The translations under genes were made by a program, and so were the position numbers. DNA of 64,000 bases, taken from assembly GCA_947476145.1 (NCBI GenBank), contig CANJPH010000001.1, forward strand, positions 62,001 to 126,000, written 5' to 3'. A model generated the notes under the pieces. That model did not search any database, was not told the DNA's origin, and was given only the letters and a program-made list of their open reading frames with translations. Shown here one piece after another: positions 44,795 through 54,688 of the stretch (positions within the stretch are counted from its first letter, which is position 1; every line of letters starts with the position of its first letter). Source of the stretch: Bacteroidota bacterium. Lineage in GTDB: Bacteria > Bacteroidota > Bacteroidia > Chitinophagales > Chitinophagaceae.

Positions 44795-46579
44795 TTAATC
44801 TAATTTTAATACGGCTAAAAATGCTTCCTGTGGAATTTCTACATTCCCTATTTGACGCATTCTCTTTTTACCTTCTTTCTGCTTTTCTAATAACTTACGT
44901 TTACGACTAATATCGCCACCATAACATTTTGCAGTAACGTCCTTACGCATCGCAGAGATATTTTCACGAGCTACCACTTTCGCCCCAATGGCCGCTTGAA
45001 TAGCAATTTGAAATTGTTGTTTGGTTAATAACTCTTTTAATTTCTCGCAAAGTTTACGACCAAAATCTGCTGATTTTCCTCTGTGAATTAAGGCGCTCAA
45101 AGCATCCACTTTTTCATTATTTAATAAGATATCCATTTTTACAATATCTGCTTCTCTGAATCCTATTTGCGTATAGTCGAAAGATGCATACCCTCTGGTA
45201 CCACTCTTTAATTTATCATAGAAATCAAATACAATCTCGGTTAATGGCATTTCAAAAATTAACTCCACACGAGTAGGCGTTAAATAACTTTGGTTAATTA
45301 ACATTCCACGTTTTCCTAAACATAATGTGATAATGTTTCCAATATAATCCGGAGTAGTAATAATTTGTGCTCTAATAAAAGGCTCTTCGATATAATCCAC
45401 CTTCACTGGATCCGGCATTTCTGCAGGATTGTTTACAATAATTTTTTCTTTCCTAGTTGTATAGGCTATAAAACTTACGTTAGGTACCGTAGTAATCACC
45501 GTTTGGTTAAACTCACGCTCTAAACGCTCTTGAATTATTTCCATATGCAATAAACCAAGGAATCCGCAACGGAATCCAAAACCCAATGCTTGTGAAGTTT
45601 CTAATTCAAAAGTTAACGAAGCATCATTTAATTGCAGCTTTTCCATACAATCACGCAATTCCTCAAATTCGTCTGTGTTCACCGGATAAATACCCGCAAA
45701 TACCATGGGCTTCACCTCCTCAAAACCATGAATCATTTCTCCTGGATTATTGGCAAGGGTAATGGTGTCTCCTACTTTTACTTCTTTAGCGTTTTTGATA
45801 CCTGTAATAATATATCCTACATCACCTGCTCTTACTTCTTCCTTTGGCGTCATGGCTAATTTTAACACACCAACCTCATCGGCATTATAATCTTTACCGG
45901 ATGCTACAAAACGAATTTTATCATTCTTTTTTAACACTCCATTCATAATACGATAGTATACAATAATCCCTCTAAAATTATTAAATACACTATCAAAAAT
46001 TAAGGCTTGTAGTGGGGCTTGTGGGTCACCAATAGGCCCAGGGATTCTTTCACAAACTGCTTGTAAAATTTCTTCTATACCAATTCCACTTCTTCCGCTC
46101 GCTAATAATATATCTTCCTGTTTGCAACCAATTAAATCAATAATCTGATCGGTTACTTCTGGAATTTTTGCACCATCCATATCAATCTTATTAATTACCG
46201 GGATAATCTCTAAATTGTTATCTAATGCTAAGTATAAGTTTGAAATTGTTTGGGCTTGTATACCTTGTGATGCATCCACTAATAAAAGCGCCCCTTCACA
46301 AGCGGCTAATGCACGGCTTACTTCATAACTAAAGTCAACGTGACCTGGTGTATCAATTAAGTTTAAGGTATAGGTTTCCCCTTTATGAATATAATTAATT
46401 TGAATCGCATGACTCTTAATGGTAATTCCTTTTTCACGCTCTAAATCCATATCATCTAATACCTGATTCATCATTTCACGTTCTGTAATGGTCTTGGTAT
46501 GTTCCAGTAAACGGTCTGCCAAGGTACTTTTACCGTGATCGATGTGTGCGATGATACAAAAATTTCTAATGTTCTTCAT
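44795..46579 (-). CDS. lepA: Elongation factor 4
   Basis: A 594-residue translational GTPase that back-translocates or remodels stalled ribosomes. The GTPase motifs are [19 protein letters not shown] (G1), [13 protein letters not shown] (G2), DTPGHVDF (G3), NKIDMDGA (G4) and then the EF-G-like and LepA-specific C-terminal domains with [20 protein letters not shown]. The length and motifs are typical. It follows tpiA after 24 bases on the minus strand. Confidence 0.97.
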   Translation of the reverse strand: MKNIRNFCIIAHIDHGKSTLADRLLEHTKTITEREMMNQVLDDMDLEREKGITIKSHAIQINYIHKGETYTLNLIDTPGHVDFSYEVSRALAACEGALLLVDASQGIQAQTISNLYLALDNNLEIIPVINKIDMDGAKIPEVTDQIIDLIGCKQEDILLASGRSGIGIEEILQAVCERIPGPIGDPQAPLQALIFDSVFNNFRGIIVYYRIMNGVLKKNDKIRFVASGKDYNADEVGVLKLAMTPKEEVRAGDVGYIITGIKNAKEVKVGDTITLANNPGEMIHGFEEVKPMVFAGIYPVNTDEFEELRDCMEKLQLNDASLTFELETSQALGFGFRCGFLGLLHMEIIQERLEREFNQTVITTVPNVSFIAYTTRKEKIIVNNPAEMPDPVKVDYIEEPFIRAQIITTPDYIGNIITLCLGKRGMLINQSYLTPTRVELIFEMPLTEIVFDFYDKLKSGTRGYASFDYTQIGFREADIVKMDILLNNEKVDALSALIHRGKSADFGRKLCEKLKELLTKQQFQIAIQAAIGAKVVARENISAMRKDVTAKCYGGDISRKRKLLEKQKEGKKRMRQIGNVEIPQEAFLAVLKLD

Positions 46580-46603
46580 ATAGTGAAACTAGTCTTTTAA
46601 AAC

Positions 46604-47365
46604 TTATTTAAGTGCGTTTATAATAGCCGAAAATTCGGTAGCGATTAAGGAAGCGCCCCCTACTAATCCACCATCCACATCGGGCTGTGAAAAAATTTCT
46701 TTTGCATTAGATGCTTTTACACTACCACCATATAAAATTGAAATTTGATCTGCAATTTCTTGGCCATATTTGTCAGCAAATACCGAACGGATATAAGCAT
46801 GTATTTCTTGCGCTTGCTCACTGCTTGCTGTTTTACCAGTACCAATCGCCCAAATAGGCTCATAGGCAATTACCACTTTCGTGATTTGTTCTGCTGATAA
46901 ATGAAATAAGGAATTTTTTAATTGCGTTTCAACAAAACTATTTTGAGTACCTGCCTCTCTAATGTCTAAAGGTTCCCCACAACAAAATATAGGCGTACTT
47001 CCTGCCGCTAAAACAGCATCCGTTTTTTCTGCTAAAAAACCATCCGACTCCCCAAAATATTCACGACGCTCAGAGTGTCCTATTACAATATGCTTTACAC
47101 CAACCGATGCAAACATAGGAGCAGAAATCTCACCTGTATATGCACCATTTGATTTTGGATAACAATTTTGAGCCGCTATATAATAGTTGTTTTTACCAGT
47201 TAACTTTTGAGTAGCTAGTGGTATATAAATTGCAGGTACCGCAAAAATGGCTTCTTGGTGAGCAGATAAATTATGTTCGGTAACTAATAACTGATCAAAT
47301 AAAGTGGCTGCTTCTGAAACACTCAAATTCATCTTCCAATTGGCCGCTGCAATTTGTTTTCTCAT
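46604..47365 (-). CDS. tpiA: Triosephosphate isomerase
   Basis: A 253-residue TIM: the N-terminal NWKMNLS, VIGHSERREYFGESD (catalytic His), VIAYEPIWAIGTGKTAS (catalytic Glu) and ILYGGSVKASNA (phosphate-binding) are intact. It interconverts DHAP and glyceraldehyde 3-phosphate. I chose the ATG at 47365 (MRKQIAAANWK), since the in-frame extension to 47410 overlaps the -7 element and is not family-like. The leader is about 40 bases. Confidence 0.96.
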   Translation of the reverse strand: MRKQIAAANWKMNLSVSEAATLFDQLLVTEHNLSAHQEAIFAVPAIYIPLATQKLTGKNNYYIAAQNCYPKSNGAYTGEISAPMFASVGVKHIVIGHSERREYFGESDGFLAEKTDAVLAAGSTPIFCCGEPLDIREAGTQNSFVETQLKNSLFHLSAEQITKVVIAYEPIWAIGTGKTASSEQAQEIHAYIRSVFADKYGQEIADQISILYGGSVKASNAKEIFSQPDVDGGLVGGASLIATEFSAIINALK

Positions 47366-47407
47366 ATTGTAAATAGTTGTAATGTAAATTGGGGTTAATT
47401 TGCCGTG

Positions 47408-47415
47408 CAAAGGTA
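47408..47415 (-). promoter_or_regulatory. -7 promoter element (TACCTTTG) of tpiA
   Basis: Exact TAnnTTTG on the minus strand, 42 bases before the tpiA ATG at 47365 and inside the gap after the GlmU-like gene. Confidence 0.5.
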
Positions 47416-47454
47416 ATTAAAAATTAACTGAAAGAGACTATAAACAAAGGGGGT

Positions 47455-48618
47455 TTAGGCACTTAAATGGTGCAAATGCAACAAAATCTGTTGCTCTTCT
47501 TCAGATATAGTTGACCCTTTTAATTTTTTCCAATTTTGGAGATCCTCAAACACTTTCTCAAACTGATAACCCGGCAAAACGCCCCAGGTAAAATTGGGTA
47601 AATTTTTAGGTAGTAACCCATTGCCAAATATATTGGCACTAACTCCTATATAAGAACCCGTATTGATACTAGACTGAATGGCAAAACGACTATAGTCACC
47701 AACCAACATGCCCATTTTCTGACCAATGGTGTCCCAAATTTGCTTGGCTTCATTCCACATTTGTATTGGGCCAGCGGTATTTTTGATATTGCTATTACAG
47801 GTCCCCGCGCCCAAATTGCACCAATAACCTATAATACTATCCCCTAAATATCCTTCATGCCCTTTATTGGAATACCCCATTAAAATAGAGTTCTTAATTT
47901 CACCTCCAGCAATACAAGCAGGGCCAATAGTAGTACTACCATAGATACTTGTATTCATCTTTACCACTCCTTTTTGCCCTAATACAAAAGGTCCTCTAAT
48001 GCTCGCTCCTTCCATTACAACTGCTTCTTTACCAATATAAATAGGCCCTTCAGTTGCATTTAAATTACAACATAAAACAGTGGCTCCTTCTTCTATAAAA
48101 ATTTGATCGGCTTGAATGACCCTATTGCTCGAATGAATCGCAATAGATTTTCTGTTTTCCTTGATCCATTCGTAGTCTCTTTTAATAAAGTTTGCATGTA
48201 ATTGCAATAAATGAATAGGGTCATTTATAAATTGAGCACTTGGATAATTGATTGGTTTATAGATAGCCAATAATATATCGGCTAGGTTTCGCTCCTTTGA
48301 ACAAGTTGCTATCCATTTACCGGAAGCACTGACTAATTTTTCGCCTTCTTTTAGCTGATCAATTTGTTTTACTAAATCAGGAGTTGGGATACAGGTTACA
48401 TTTATAAAAAATAAACTTTCATCCGTTTTCAAAACTGGCTGATCGGCATGTAAGATTTGTAAATAATTGACCGTAAAAACACCCATTTCTTCCTTCACAT
48501 ATTGTTCCCATCTTTCCTTAAAAGTGAAAATGCCTACTCTACATGCTGCCAGGGATCTGGTTAACGTAAAGGGATAAAAATTTTCTCTATCTGGGATGTC
48601 TACTAAAAGGTAACGCAT
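47455..48618 (-). CDS. GlmU-like nucleotidyltransferase/left-handed helix protein
   Basis: A 387-residue protein. The N-terminal part (about 1-150) resembles a shortened sugar-nucleotidyltransferase domain of the Bacteroidota GlmU-like family (YLLVDIPDRENFYPFTLTRS then LAACRVGIFTFKERW). The C-terminal part is a left-handed beta helix with hexad repeats (GPIYIGKEAVVMEGASIRGP, VVKMNTSIYGSTTIGPACIA) that resembles acyl- or acetyltransferases. It probably acts in sugar-nucleotide or peptidoglycan precursor metabolism. A -7 element lies 17 bases before the ATG. Confidence 0.85.
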   Translation of the reverse strand: MRYLLVDIPDRENFYPFTLTRSLAACRVGIFTFKERWEQYVKEEMGVFTVNYLQILHADQPVLKTDESLFFINVTCIPTPDLVKQIDQLKEGEKLVSASGKWIATCSKERNLADILLAIYKPINYPSAQFINDPIHLLQLHANFIKRDYEWIKENRKSIAIHSSNRVIQADQIFIEEGATVLCCNLNATEGPIYIGKEAVVMEGASIRGPFVLGQKGVVKMNTSIYGSTTIGPACIAGGEIKNSILMGYSNKGHEGYLGDSIIGYWCNLGAGTCNSNIKNTAGPIQMWNEAKQIWDTIGQKMGMLVGDYSRFAIQSSINTGSYIGVSANIFGNGLLPKNLPNFTWGVLPGYQFEKVFEDLQNWKKLKGSTISEEEQQILLHLHHLSA

Positions 48619-48635
48619 GGTAGCAATTTATGGTG

Positions 48636-48643
48636 CAAATTTA
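48636..48643 (-). promoter_or_regulatory. -7 promoter element (TAAATTTG) of the GlmU-like gene
   Basis: Exact TAnnTTTG on the minus strand, 17 bases before the ATG at 48618. Confidence 0.5.
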
Positions 48644-48696
48644 ATGTAATCTAGTATTCCCCTTACTCATTTCCTAACAGATGTTTATTAATTGCT

Positions 48697-48704
48697 TATT
48701 TTTG
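48697..48704 (+). promoter_or_regulatory. -7 promoter element (TATTTTTG) of pruA
   Basis: Exact TAnnTTTG 18 bases before the pruA ATG at 48723. Confidence 0.5.
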
Positions 48705-48722
48705 TAGTCTAATACATTTACT

Positions 48723-50354
48723 ATGCAATTTGGAACTTTTAACTACCCTAGTCCTGCCAATGAACCCGTTTTAAATTACGCACCAGGTTCGCCCGAAAAA
48801 TTAGCTTTAAAAAAAGCATTGGCTAGCTTAAAGAAAAAGACAATCGACATCCCAATGTATATAAATGGAAAAGCGGTTAGGACAGGTAAAAAAATAAGTA
48901 TCCGCCCACCACACGAAATCAAACATGTACTTGGACATTTTCATATGGGGAACAAGGGACATGTTGAACAAGCCATTCAAACTGCTTTAAAAGTAAGAAC
49001 AGAATGGTCTAATATGAATTGGGAAACAAGAGCACATATATTTTTAAAAGCGGCCGATTTATTAGCGACTAAATATCGTTTTGAAATGAATGCAGCAACC
49101 ATGCTTGGACAAAGTAAAAATGCATACCAAGCGGAAATTGATGCAGCCTGTGAGTTAATTGATTTCTTGAGATTTAACGTTCATTTTTTAAGTGAAATAT
49201 ATAAACAACAACCCGTGTCGGCTCCTGGTATTCATAACCGTATGGAGTGGAGAGGTTTGGAAGGATTTGTGTTAGCAGTAACGCCCTTTAACTTTACAGC
49301 CATTGGCGCTAATTTGCCAAGTTCAGCTGCCATGTGCGGCAATGTGGTAGTTTGGAAACCATCTGATGCACAAATTTATTCTGCACAATTATTTATGCGT
49401 ATTTTAAAAGAAGCAGGATTGCCAGATGGGGTTATTAATATGGTATATGTAGATGGTCCTGTATTAGGCAATGTTTGTTTTAAACATCCCGATTTTGCTG
49501 GCGTACACTTTACCGGATCAACAGGTGTGTTTAATAATATGTGGAAACAAATTGGAGAAAATATTGGAAATTATAAAACCTATCCAAGAATTGTGGGTGA
49601 AACGGGTGGAAAGGATTTTGTGATGGTACATCCATCTGCCGATGTAGATACCGTAGTTGCTGCGTTAGCGAGAGGTGCGTTTGAATACCAAGGACAAAAA
49701 TGTTCAGCTGCATCAAGAGCTTATATACCAAGTAATATTGCTGCTGCCGTAAAAGAAAAATTAGTAAAAGCAGTACAGTCCATGAAAGTGGGAACGGTGG
49801 AAGATTTTTCTAATTTTGTAAATGCAGTAATCAGTGAAAAATCATTTGATCAAATTGCTAGCTATATTAACAAAGCAAAAAAAGATAAAAAAGCAAAGAT
49901 TTTAGTTGGTGGAAATTTCAGTAAAAAGTTGGGCTATTTTGTGGAACCCACCGTCATTGAAACATCGGATCCCAAATACCTTACCATGTGTGAGGAAATC
50001 TTTGGTCCAGTATTAACGATCTATACTTACCCAGCAGCCAAATTTGAAAAAACATTAGAATTAGTAAACAGTACTTCAAAATATGCCTTAACGGGTTCTA
50101 TCATCTCACAAGACCGTGCGGCTATTGAACTAGCTACCGAAAAGCTACGTCATGCGGCCGGTAATTTCTATATTAACGATAAACCATCAGGTGCCGTGGT
50201 AGGTCAACAACCTTTTGGAGGTGCCAGGGCTTCAGGAACCAACGATAAGGCAGGAAGTATGCTTAATTTATACCGTTGGTTAAGCGCCAGAACCATAAAG
50301 GAGACCTTTAACCCCCCAACTGACTATAAATACCCATTTTTAAACGAAGCATAA
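48723..50354 (+). CDS. pruA: L-glutamate gamma-semialdehyde dehydrogenase
   Basis: A 543-residue aldehyde dehydrogenase of the 1-pyrroline-5-carboxylate dehydrogenase type, the second step of proline catabolism to glutamate. Motifs: FTGSTGVF (NAD loop), RIVGETGGKDFVMVHPSAD (general-base Glu) and EYQGQKCSAASRAYIP (catalytic Cys), plus the C-terminal GQQPFGGARASGTNDKAG. No proline dehydrogenase gene is adjacent. It is a single gene, divergent from the GlmU-like gene. Confidence 0.95.
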   Translation: MQFGTFNYPSPANEPVLNYAPGSPEKLALKKALASLKKKTIDIPMYINGKAVRTGKKISIRPPHEIKHVLGHFHMGNKGHVEQAIQTALKVRTEWSNMNWETRAHIFLKAADLLATKYRFEMNAATMLGQSKNAYQAEIDAACELIDFLRFNVHFLSEIYKQQPVSAPGIHNRMEWRGLEGFVLAVTPFNFTAIGANLPSSAAMCGNVVVWKPSDAQIYSAQLFMRILKEAGLPDGVINMVYVDGPVLGNVCFKHPDFAGVHFTGSTGVFNNMWKQIGENIGNYKTYPRIVGETGGKDFVMVHPSADVDTVVAALARGAFEYQGQKCSAASRAYIPSNIAAAVKEKLVKAVQSMKVGTVEDFSNFVNAVISEKSFDQIASYINKAKKDKKAKILVGGNFSKKLGYFVEPTVIETSDPKYLTMCEEIFGPVLTIYTYPAAKFEKTLELVNSTSKYALTGSIISQDRAAIELATEKLRHAAGNFYINDKPSGAVVGQQPFGGARASGTNDKAGSMLNLYRWLSARTIKETFNPPTDYKYPFLNEA

Positions 50355-50388
50355 GCCTGTTTTTCGTCCATTTTTAATGTGAAAACAG

Positions 50389-50396
50389 TATATTTG
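50389..50396 (+). promoter_or_regulatory. -7 promoter element (TATATTTG) of pdhA
   Basis: Exact TAnnTTTG 19 bases before the pdhA GTG; there is also a Shine-Dalgarno-like AAAGGA just before the start. Confidence 0.5.
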
Positions 50397-50415
50397 CGCT
50401 CAAAAATAAAGGACT

Positions 50416-51411
50416 GTGGCCCAAAATTTTTCTAAAGAAACCTACCTGTATTGGTATGAATTGATGCAACTAATACGTCAATTTGAATCCAAATCGGAGG
50501 AAATGTATAAAATGGCTGGTAAAATCCGAGGATTTTTCCACGTTTACAATGGTCAAGAAGCCATTGCTGCGGGATGTATGACTGCAACCAATCATGAAGA
50601 TCCATTCATCACAGGATACCGAGACCACGGTTTAGCGCTTGCAAAAGGGATGAGCCCAAATGCTGCGATGGCCGAATTATATGGCAAAGCAACGGGATGT
50701 TCTAAAGGAAAAGGTGGAAGCATGCACTTATTTGATAAAGCCAATTATTTTTTTGGGGGTCATGGAATTGTAGGTGCTCAAATTGGAACAGGTGCTGGAT
50801 TAGCATTTGCTGAACAATATCGTGATTCTAAAAATGTGGTACTGTGTTTCTTTGGAGACGGTGCAGCGCGCCAAGGAATGTTGCATGAAGTTTTTAACTT
50901 AGCCATGTTGTGGAAGTTACCAGTTGTTTTTATTTGTGAGAATAATAATTACGCAATGGGTACTTCAATTGAAAGAACCAGTAATGTAGTTGATATTTAT
51001 AAATTAGCGGATGGTTATGAAATGCCAGCTGATAAAATTGATGGTATGACAGCGGAAGCAGTCCACGAAGGTGTTGCCAGAGCAGTGAAGCGTGCACGTG
51101 AAGGAGATGGTCCTACCCTTTTAGAAATGAAAACCTATCGTTACAGAGGTCATTCAGTTTCCGATCCTCAAAAATATAGATCAAAGGATGAGGTAGAAGA
51201 ATATAAAAATCAGGACCCGATTACCAAGGTTGCACATACTATTTTAACGAATAAATATGCAACAGAAGCAGAATTAAAAGCAATAGACGATAAGATTTCG
51301 GCGATTGTGGATGGTTCAGTGAAATTTGCGGAAGATAGCCCATGGCCAGATGACAGCGAGGTTTTGAAAGATGTATACATTGATCAATCCTACCCTTTCA
51401 TCGTAGACTAA
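50416..51411 (+). CDS. pdhA: Pyruvate dehydrogenase E1 component, alpha subunit
   Basis: A 331-residue E1-alpha of the heterotetrameric pyruvate dehydrogenase. The TPP-binding motif CFFGDGAARQGMLHEVFNLA to ICENNNYAM and the phosphorylation-loop-like region YRYRGHSVSDPQKYR are present. The start is GTG at 50416, unusual here, but preceded by a good AAAGGA ribosome-binding site five bases upstream. No E1-beta or E2 gene is adjacent. A TPR gene follows after 31 bases. Confidence 0.95.
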   Translation: MAQNFSKETYLYWYELMQLIRQFESKSEEMYKMAGKIRGFFHVYNGQEAIAAGCMTATNHEDPFITGYRDHGLALAKGMSPNAAMAELYGKATGCSKGKGGSMHLFDKANYFFGGHGIVGAQIGTGAGLAFAEQYRDSKNVVLCFFGDGAARQGMLHEVFNLAMLWKLPVVFICENNNYAMGTSIERTSNVVDIYKLADGYEMPADKIDGMTAEAVHEGVARAVKRAREGDGPTLLEMKTYRYRGHSVSDPQKYRSKDEVEEYKNQDPITKVAHTILTNKYATEAELKAIDDKISAIVDGSVKFAEDSPWPDDSEVLKDVYIDQSYPFIVD

Positions 51412-51442
51412 ACATTAAAAAAGAAATATACAATACAATATC

Positions 51443-52099
51443 ATGAGTGAAATTAATCAACAAGAACAGAACCATTCCGAGCATTTCGTAAAGAAGAATC
51501 AAAAGCAAATAACTGCATTCTTAGTAATTTTGGTATTAACGCTAGGTGGTTACTTTGGATATATGGAGCTGTATCAAAAACCACGTGAAGTAAAAGCAGC
51601 AGATGCTATGTTTGCAGCTGAAAATTATTTTTTCCAAGATTCTTCCAAATTGGTTTTAAATGGAGATGGAACAAGTAAAGGTGTTTTATATATTATCAAA
51701 ACATACAGTGGTACAAAAGCTGCTAATCTTGCAAAGTTTTATGCAGGGGTTAGCTACTTTAAACTTGGAGATTTAAACAAATCTGTAGAGTATTTAAAAG
51801 ACTTTTCATCTGATGCTAAACAAATCCAATCTATTGCTTACGGAACCTTAGGAGATGCTTATGCTGATTTAAAAAAGAATACAGAAGCCTTAGATTATTA
51901 TAAAAAAGCAGGTGCTAATTTCCCAGAAGACGAAATCATTTCTTCTGAATACTTATTCCGTGCAGCTCAATTACAAGAAGTTTTAGGTAAAACAGACGAC
52001 GCAGTAGCTATCTATAAAGATATCAAAGCTAAATACCCTAAAACTGAAATTGGATTAAATGTAGATAAATTCATATTTAAATTGAAAGTGCAACCTTAA
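51443..52099 (+). CDS. Membrane-anchored TPR protein
   Basis: A 218-residue protein: a charged N-terminus, one membrane helix (about residues 27-44, ITAFLVILVLTLGGYFGY), then TPR-like repeats in the periplasm (LAKFYAGVSYFKLGDLNKSV, AYGTLGDAYADLKKNTEALD, AVAIYKDIKAKYPKTE). The architecture is like YfgM-type proteins that help periplasmic chaperone networks. It follows pdhA and ends in a strong terminator. Confidence 0.85.
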   Translation: MSEINQQEQNHSEHFVKKNQKQITAFLVILVLTLGGYFGYMELYQKPREVKAADAMFAAENYFFQDSSKLVLNGDGTSKGVLYIIKTYSGTKAANLAKFYAGVSYFKLGDLNKSVEYLKDFSSDAKQIQSIAYGTLGDAYADLKKNTEALDYYKKAGANFPEDEIISSEYLFRAAQLQEVLGKTDDAVAIYKDIKAKYPKTEIGLNVDKFIFKLKVQP

Positions 52100-52119
52100 T
52101 TCCTTTCAAAAGCCATATT

Positions 52120-52158
52120 AAAAAAGCATTCTCCACATATTGTTGAGAATGCTTTTTT
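52120..52158 (+). terminator. Rho-independent terminator after the TPR gene
   Basis: A perfect 14-base-pair stem (six A then GCATTCTC, pairing with GAGAATGC and six T) around an 11-base loop. Confidence 0.9.
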
Positions 52159-52187
52159 GTTTCTGCTTGTTATTTATATACAATTCG

Positions 52188-52195
52188 TATTTTTG
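52188..52195 (+). promoter_or_regulatory. -7 promoter element (TATTTTTG) of the Fe-S protein gene
   Basis: Exact TAnnTTTG ending three bases before the ATG at 52199; predicted leaderless mRNA. Confidence 0.5.
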
Positions 52196-52198
52196 ACT

Positions 52199-52918
52199 AT
52201 GACCGTTCAACTTTTTATCCCTTGTTTTATTGACCAGCTTTATCCAGAAGTGGCATTTAATACCATTAAGGTATTGCAAAAAGCAGGTTGTACCGTTAAA
52301 TATAACGAACAACAAACCTGCTGTGGTCAACCCGCATTTAATGCAGGATTTTGGGGTGAATCAAAGGATGTGTGTACCAAGTTTGTACAAGATTTTGATG
52401 GCGTAGATTATATAGTAAGTCCTAGTGCAAGTTGTACTGGTTTTGTAAGAAATAATTTTGGAAAGATTTTTGAAAACAACGCTTTTCAAAGTCCTGCTAA
52501 AAAAGTAGCCACTCAAATGTTTGAGCTTTCTGAATTCCTAACTAAAATTTTAAATGTCACTGACTTAGGAGCCGAATTTAATGCCAAAGTAACTTACCAT
52601 GATAGTTGTGCAGCATTAAGAGAATGTAAAATTAAAGATGCGCCAAGAACATTATTGTCTAAAGTTCAGGGATTAGAAATAGTGGAGATGAAAGATACAG
52701 ATGCTTGTTGTGGTTTTGGAGGCAGCTTTGCAGTAAAATTTGATACCATTAGTATTGCCATGGCCGATCAAAAAATAGACAACGCTATTGCTACAGATGC
52801 CGAATACATTGTTAGTACAGATACCAGTTGTTTAATGCATTTAGACGGCAGAATTAATTTTAATGGACAAGCAATTAAAGTAATTCATTTAGCGGATATC
52901 TTAGCAAGTGGTTATTAG
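52199..52918 (+). CDS. CCG-domain Fe-S protein (LutA/YkgE-like)
   Basis: A 239-residue protein of two CCG domains: the first with FIPCFIDQLYPEVAFNTIKV, QQTCCGQPAFNAGF and SPSASCTGFVRN, the second with YHDSCAALRECKI, DACCGFGGSFA and STDTSCLMHLDGR. It matches LutA/YkgE, subunits of lactate oxidation complexes; LutB and LutC are not adjacent. I chose ATG 52199 (MTVQLFIPCF); the upstream in-frame TTG at 52157 lies in the terminator. The EVE gene follows after 30 bases. Confidence 0.9.
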   Translation: MTVQLFIPCFIDQLYPEVAFNTIKVLQKAGCTVKYNEQQTCCGQPAFNAGFWGESKDVCTKFVQDFDGVDYIVSPSASCTGFVRNNFGKIFENNAFQSPAKKVATQMFELSEFLTKILNVTDLGAEFNAKVTYHDSCAALRECKIKDAPRTLLSKVQGLEIVEMKDTDACCGFGGSFAVKFDTISIAMADQKIDNAIATDAEYIVSTDTSCLMHLDGRINFNGQAIKVIHLADILASGY

Positions 52919-52948
52919 TAATTTTCTACACCTTCAAAAAAATATTTT

Positions 52949-53359
52949 ATGGCTTACTGGTTAATCAAATCTGAACCTTTTAAATATTCTTGGGATCAAT
53001 TTGTAAAAGACAAAAAAACATTTTGGGACGGCGTTCGGAATTATGGAGCAAGAAATAATTTACGTTCCATGAAAAAAGGGGACTTAGCTTTTTGGTATCA
53101 TAGTAATGAAGGAATGGAAATAGTGGGTATTGCTAAAGTGGTGAAAGAAGCATACCAGGATCCTACCACCGAAGAAACTGCATGGTTAGCTGTAGATTTT
53201 GCACCCTTTCAAAAATTAAAGCACCCCGTTAAATTAGGGGACGTAAAAGCCAATACCAACCTTTCTGATATGGCGCTGGTAAGACTAGGTCGATTATCTG
53301 TTCAACCTGTTACAGATAAGGAATGGAAAGAAGTAATGAAAATGAGCGAAGGTTTATAA
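52949..53359 (+). CDS. EVE domain protein
   Basis: A 136-residue EVE-domain protein: YWLIKSEPFKYSWDQF, WDGVRNYGARNNLRSMKKGD and FWYHSNEGMEIVGIAKVVKE are typical. EVE has a PUA-like fold and often binds modified bases in RNA or DNA. Solo forms such as this (like human THYN1) have no settled function. No restriction genes are near it. Confidence 0.92.
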   Translation: MAYWLIKSEPFKYSWDQFVKDKKTFWDGVRNYGARNNLRSMKKGDLAFWYHSNEGMEIVGIAKVVKEAYQDPTTEETAWLAVDFAPFQKLKHPVKLGDVKANTNLSDMALVRLGRLSVQPVTDKEWKEVMKMSEGL

Positions 53360-53376
53360 AGTCTCTACCCTACTAT

Positions 53377-54609
53377 TTATTTGAAAAATATATAGCCAAT
53401 GAATATGGCTATGATGACTCCAATAATATCTGCAAAGATCCCTGCCCATAATGCGTATCTAATTTTTTTAATCCCCACACTTCCAAAATACAAAGCAATA
53501 ATATAAAAAGTAGTATCTGCAGATCCTTGAAAGATGGATGCTAGTTTTCCCACAAAGGAATCGGCACCCTGTGTTTGAAATATATCCAACATCATTCCTC
53601 TGGCCCCACTTCCACTTAATGGCTTCATGATAGCCACTGGCAATGCACCTATAAATTCAGTATTTACTCCTGTTAATTGTATGATATAGGTTAACCCATT
53701 GAGTATATATCCCATTGCACCACTATCTCTAAATACACGAATGGCAACCAACATGGCAACTAAATAGGGTATAATTTTTACAATCACATCAAACCCTTGT
53801 TTGGCACCTTCTATAAAGGCATCAAAAACTGAAACTTTTTTATAGGCTCCTCCTATTATAATGAGTACGATAATTAATAAAAGTAAACCATTGCCAAAAA
53901 CTTTAGAGACTACTTCTTTATTTTGAGGGCTTAGCATGTTCACTGCCAATAATACGCCAGCCATTAAACCCATTAAACCCAACAACCAACTAATAAGTAC
54001 TTTATCCCATTTTAGTTTTTGATAAAAACCTACCATTAAGATACTTGCTAAAGTGGTGCCAATGGTAGCCAACACACAAGGTATAAAAATTCCTGCAGCG
54101 TCATGTGAACCTGCTGCTAGGCGATAGGAAATAATAGTTAAAGGAATAATCGTTAACCCACTGGTATGCAAAACCAAAAACATAATTTGTGCATTCGTTG
54201 CTTTTTCTTTATCTGGATTTAATGTTTGTAAACTTTCCATGGCCTTTAATCCAAATGGCGTTGCTGCATTATCTAATCCTAACATATTGGCGCTAAAATT
54301 CATAACCATATGCCCCATGGATGGATGATTCGCGGGCACTTCTGGAAATAGTCTACTTAAAAATGGGTTCATCCATTTGGCAAGCTTTTGAATAGCACCT
54401 GCTTTTTCGGCAATATTCATTAATCCTAAGAAAAATACCATTGTCCCCGTTAAAGGTAATGCCACATCCATTACAGATGATTTGGCTGAGTCAAATATCC
54501 CATCTGCTAGTAGTTTAAATATACTGGTATCTCCTAAGAAAATGAGTTTACACAACGCAATAACAAAGGCAATCAAGAAAAAAGCGATCCAAATGATATT
54601 TAAAGCCAT
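53377..54609 (-). CDS. SpmA-SpmB fusion (nucleoside recognition domain) membrane protein
   Basis: A 410-residue membrane protein that fuses two 'Gate'/nucleoside recognition domains: the first half (about 1-200, with NFSANMLGLDNAATPFGLKAM) resembles SpmA, and the second half (about 215-410, with VAMLVAIRVFRDSGAMGYIL and GSGARGMMLDIF) resembles SpmB. In Bacillus these are spore maturation proteins; in non-spore-formers the role is unknown, perhaps transport. It is divergent from ychF (79 bases). Confidence 0.88.
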   Translation of the reverse strand: MALNIIWIAFFLIAFVIALCKLIFLGDTSIFKLLADGIFDSAKSSVMDVALPLTGTMVFFLGLMNIAEKAGAIQKLAKWMNPFLSRLFPEVPANHPSMGHMVMNFSANMLGLDNAATPFGLKAMESLQTLNPDKEKATNAQIMFLVLHTSGLTIIPLTIISYRLAAGSHDAAGIFIPCVLATIGTTLASILMVGFYQKLKWDKVLISWLLGLMGLMAGVLLAVNMLSPQNKEVVSKVFGNGLLLLIIVLIIIGGAYKKVSVFDAFIEGAKQGFDVIVKIIPYLVAMLVAIRVFRDSGAMGYILNGLTYIIQLTGVNTEFIGALPVAIMKPLSGSGARGMMLDIFQTQGADSFVGKLASIFQGSADTTFYIIALYFGSVGIKKIRYALWAGIFADIIGVIIAIFIGYIFFK

Positions 54610-54659
54610 ATTATATATTGTTTATAGGTCTAATATAGCCCATTTTGCGATTAGAATTG

Positions 54660-54667
54660 TATTTTTG
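54660..54667 (+). promoter_or_regulatory. -7 promoter element (TATTTTTG) of ychF
   Basis: Exact TAnnTTTG 21 bases before the ychF ATG at 54689. Confidence 0.5.
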
Positions 54668-54688
54668 CGGACTTAAAACAACCAAAAT

